Shown here: piece by piece, positions 63,610 through 64,000 of the stretch
Layout of the letters: the number at the start of each line of letters is the position of its first letter
Numbering within the stretch: the first letter of the stretch is position 1
NCBI RefSeq assembly: GCF_001273775.1
Contig: NZ_CP011801.1
Span: 434,001 to 498,000, forward strand
Direction: 5' to 3'
From: Nitrospira moscoviensis
GTDB taxonomy: Bacteria > Nitrospirota > Nitrospiria > Nitrospirales > Nitrospiraceae
DNA: 64,000 bases
Notes under the pieces: generated by a model
The model's input: only the letters and a program-made list of their open reading frames with translations
What the model was told of the DNA's origin: nothing
Database searches by the model: none
Program-made: the position numbers and the translations under genes

Positions 63610-63714
63610 TCATCGGTCACTGGTCAATAGTCATTGTGGGTAAAGCGGAGAACTCGTCTCCTGTTTGTGATCAATGACTGATGAGCAATGACCGATGACT
63701 GATGGCCAGTGACT
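63610..63714. repeat. Mirrored GTCATTG-type heptamer repeat
   Basis: The left arm GGTCATCGGTCACTGGTCAA (63611-63630) continues TAGTCATTG. The right arm, from 63670, is TCAATGACTGATGAGCAATG followed by ACCGATGACTGATGG. It fills the 173-bp gap between the DapF-like and VOC genes. Confidence 0.75.
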
Positions 63715-63720
63715 TGAGTG

Positions 63721-64000
63721 CTAGACGATCTTCACGCCCGCCGGGCGTTCGATCAGCTCGATCTCGTACCCGTCCGGGGCATCGATGAAGATAAAGCGGC
63801 TTCCGGAGGACGTCTTGGTCGGGCCGTCGGTAATGGGGACGCCTTTCGCATTGAGGGCGGCGATGGTCTGGTCGAGGCTCTCCACCTGAAATGCCAGATG
63901 GACGAGGTCTTCCTGGACCTTGACGGGCCCGCTGGGAGGAAAGCTGGTCAGCTCGATCAGCTCATCACTGTTGGGCGCTTTCAAAAAGGCGAGCTGTGAT
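63721..64000 (-). CDS. VOC (glyoxalase/bleomycin-resistance) family protein, partial
   Basis: The frame is open to the right edge of the window, so the N-terminus is missing. The visible 92 residues include LKAPNSDELIELTSF, HLAFQVESLDQTIAALNAKG and the metal-site strand FIFIDAPDGYEIELIE, the second half of a VOC metalloenzyme fold. The histidine in VHLAF and the glutamate in YEIELIE are probable metal ligands. It could be a lactoylglutathione lyase or a related dioxygenase. Confidence 0.82.
   Translation of the reverse strand, partial: SQLAFLKAPNSDELIELTSFPPSGPVKVQEDLVHLAFQVESLDQTIAALNAKGVPITDGPTKTSSGSRFIFIDAPDGYEIELIERPAGVKIV

Overview
The window looks like chromosomal DNA of a Nitrospirota bacterium, most likely Nitrospira or a close relative. 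The basis is a GC-rich genome with dense PAS/NarL-type signalling, a NirJ/AhbD-like radical SAM enzyme beside a universal-stress protein carrying PCP_red domains, an AHL synthase of LuxI type, and short palindromic repeats in many gene junctions. The genus call is inference; no rRNA is present and no search was run.

Layout. 0-8.7 kb: an ABC exporter (ATPase truncated at the left edge), SirB1-like protein, MarR regulator with an MBL hydrolase, HEAT-repeat protein, metallophosphoesterase, truD, and a two-gene module that looks like a split form of the cyanobacterial arginine dihydrolase/ornithine cyclodeaminase AgrE. 8.7-23 kb: a MITE-like element, a porin-like gene broken by one TGA, then mostly housekeeping genes (gpsA, larB, larC, a Ca2+/Na+ exchanger, pdxA, rsmA, a secreted Lon-like protease, ftsK, lolA, a 2OG-Fe(II) oxygenase). 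23-33 kb: REC-PAS protein, a small RHH gene with a possible upstream attenuator, CopD-like membrane protein, radical SAM and USP/PCP_red genes, a B12-type radical SAM protein, ubiE/menG and a vapBC-type toxin-antitoxin pair. 33-40.5 kb: GHKL ATPase, a short uvrA, a 187-bp element with perfect 33-bp terminal inverted repeats, DUF486 protein, and a HerA-like ATPase. 40.5-53 kb: a signalling block with several NarL-type regulators, two HisKA_3 kinases, a 1365-residue hybrid kinase and a kinase fragment. 53-60.4 kb: a quorum-sensing locus. 60.7-64 kb: uvrC, a DapF homologue with both catalytic cysteines replaced by serine, and a VOC protein cut by the right edge.

The most interesting system is the 53.1-60.4 kb locus. 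It holds luxI, a luxR in an apparent operon with a ketosynthase (His to Cys at the first catalytic histidine) and a nitroreductase-like protein, a divergent P450, and a second LuxR-type regulator. Two 20-bp lux-box palindromes are visible, one in the P450/nitroreductase divergent promoter and one between luxI and a two-component kinase/regulator pair. This reads as an AHL-controlled small biosynthetic cluster; its product is unknown.

The second theme is a set of repeat families built from units of about 7 nt, mostly arranged as mirrored arms. They sit at gene ends, supply stop codons or start regions of neighbouring genes, and in two cases lie in frame inside coding sequences.
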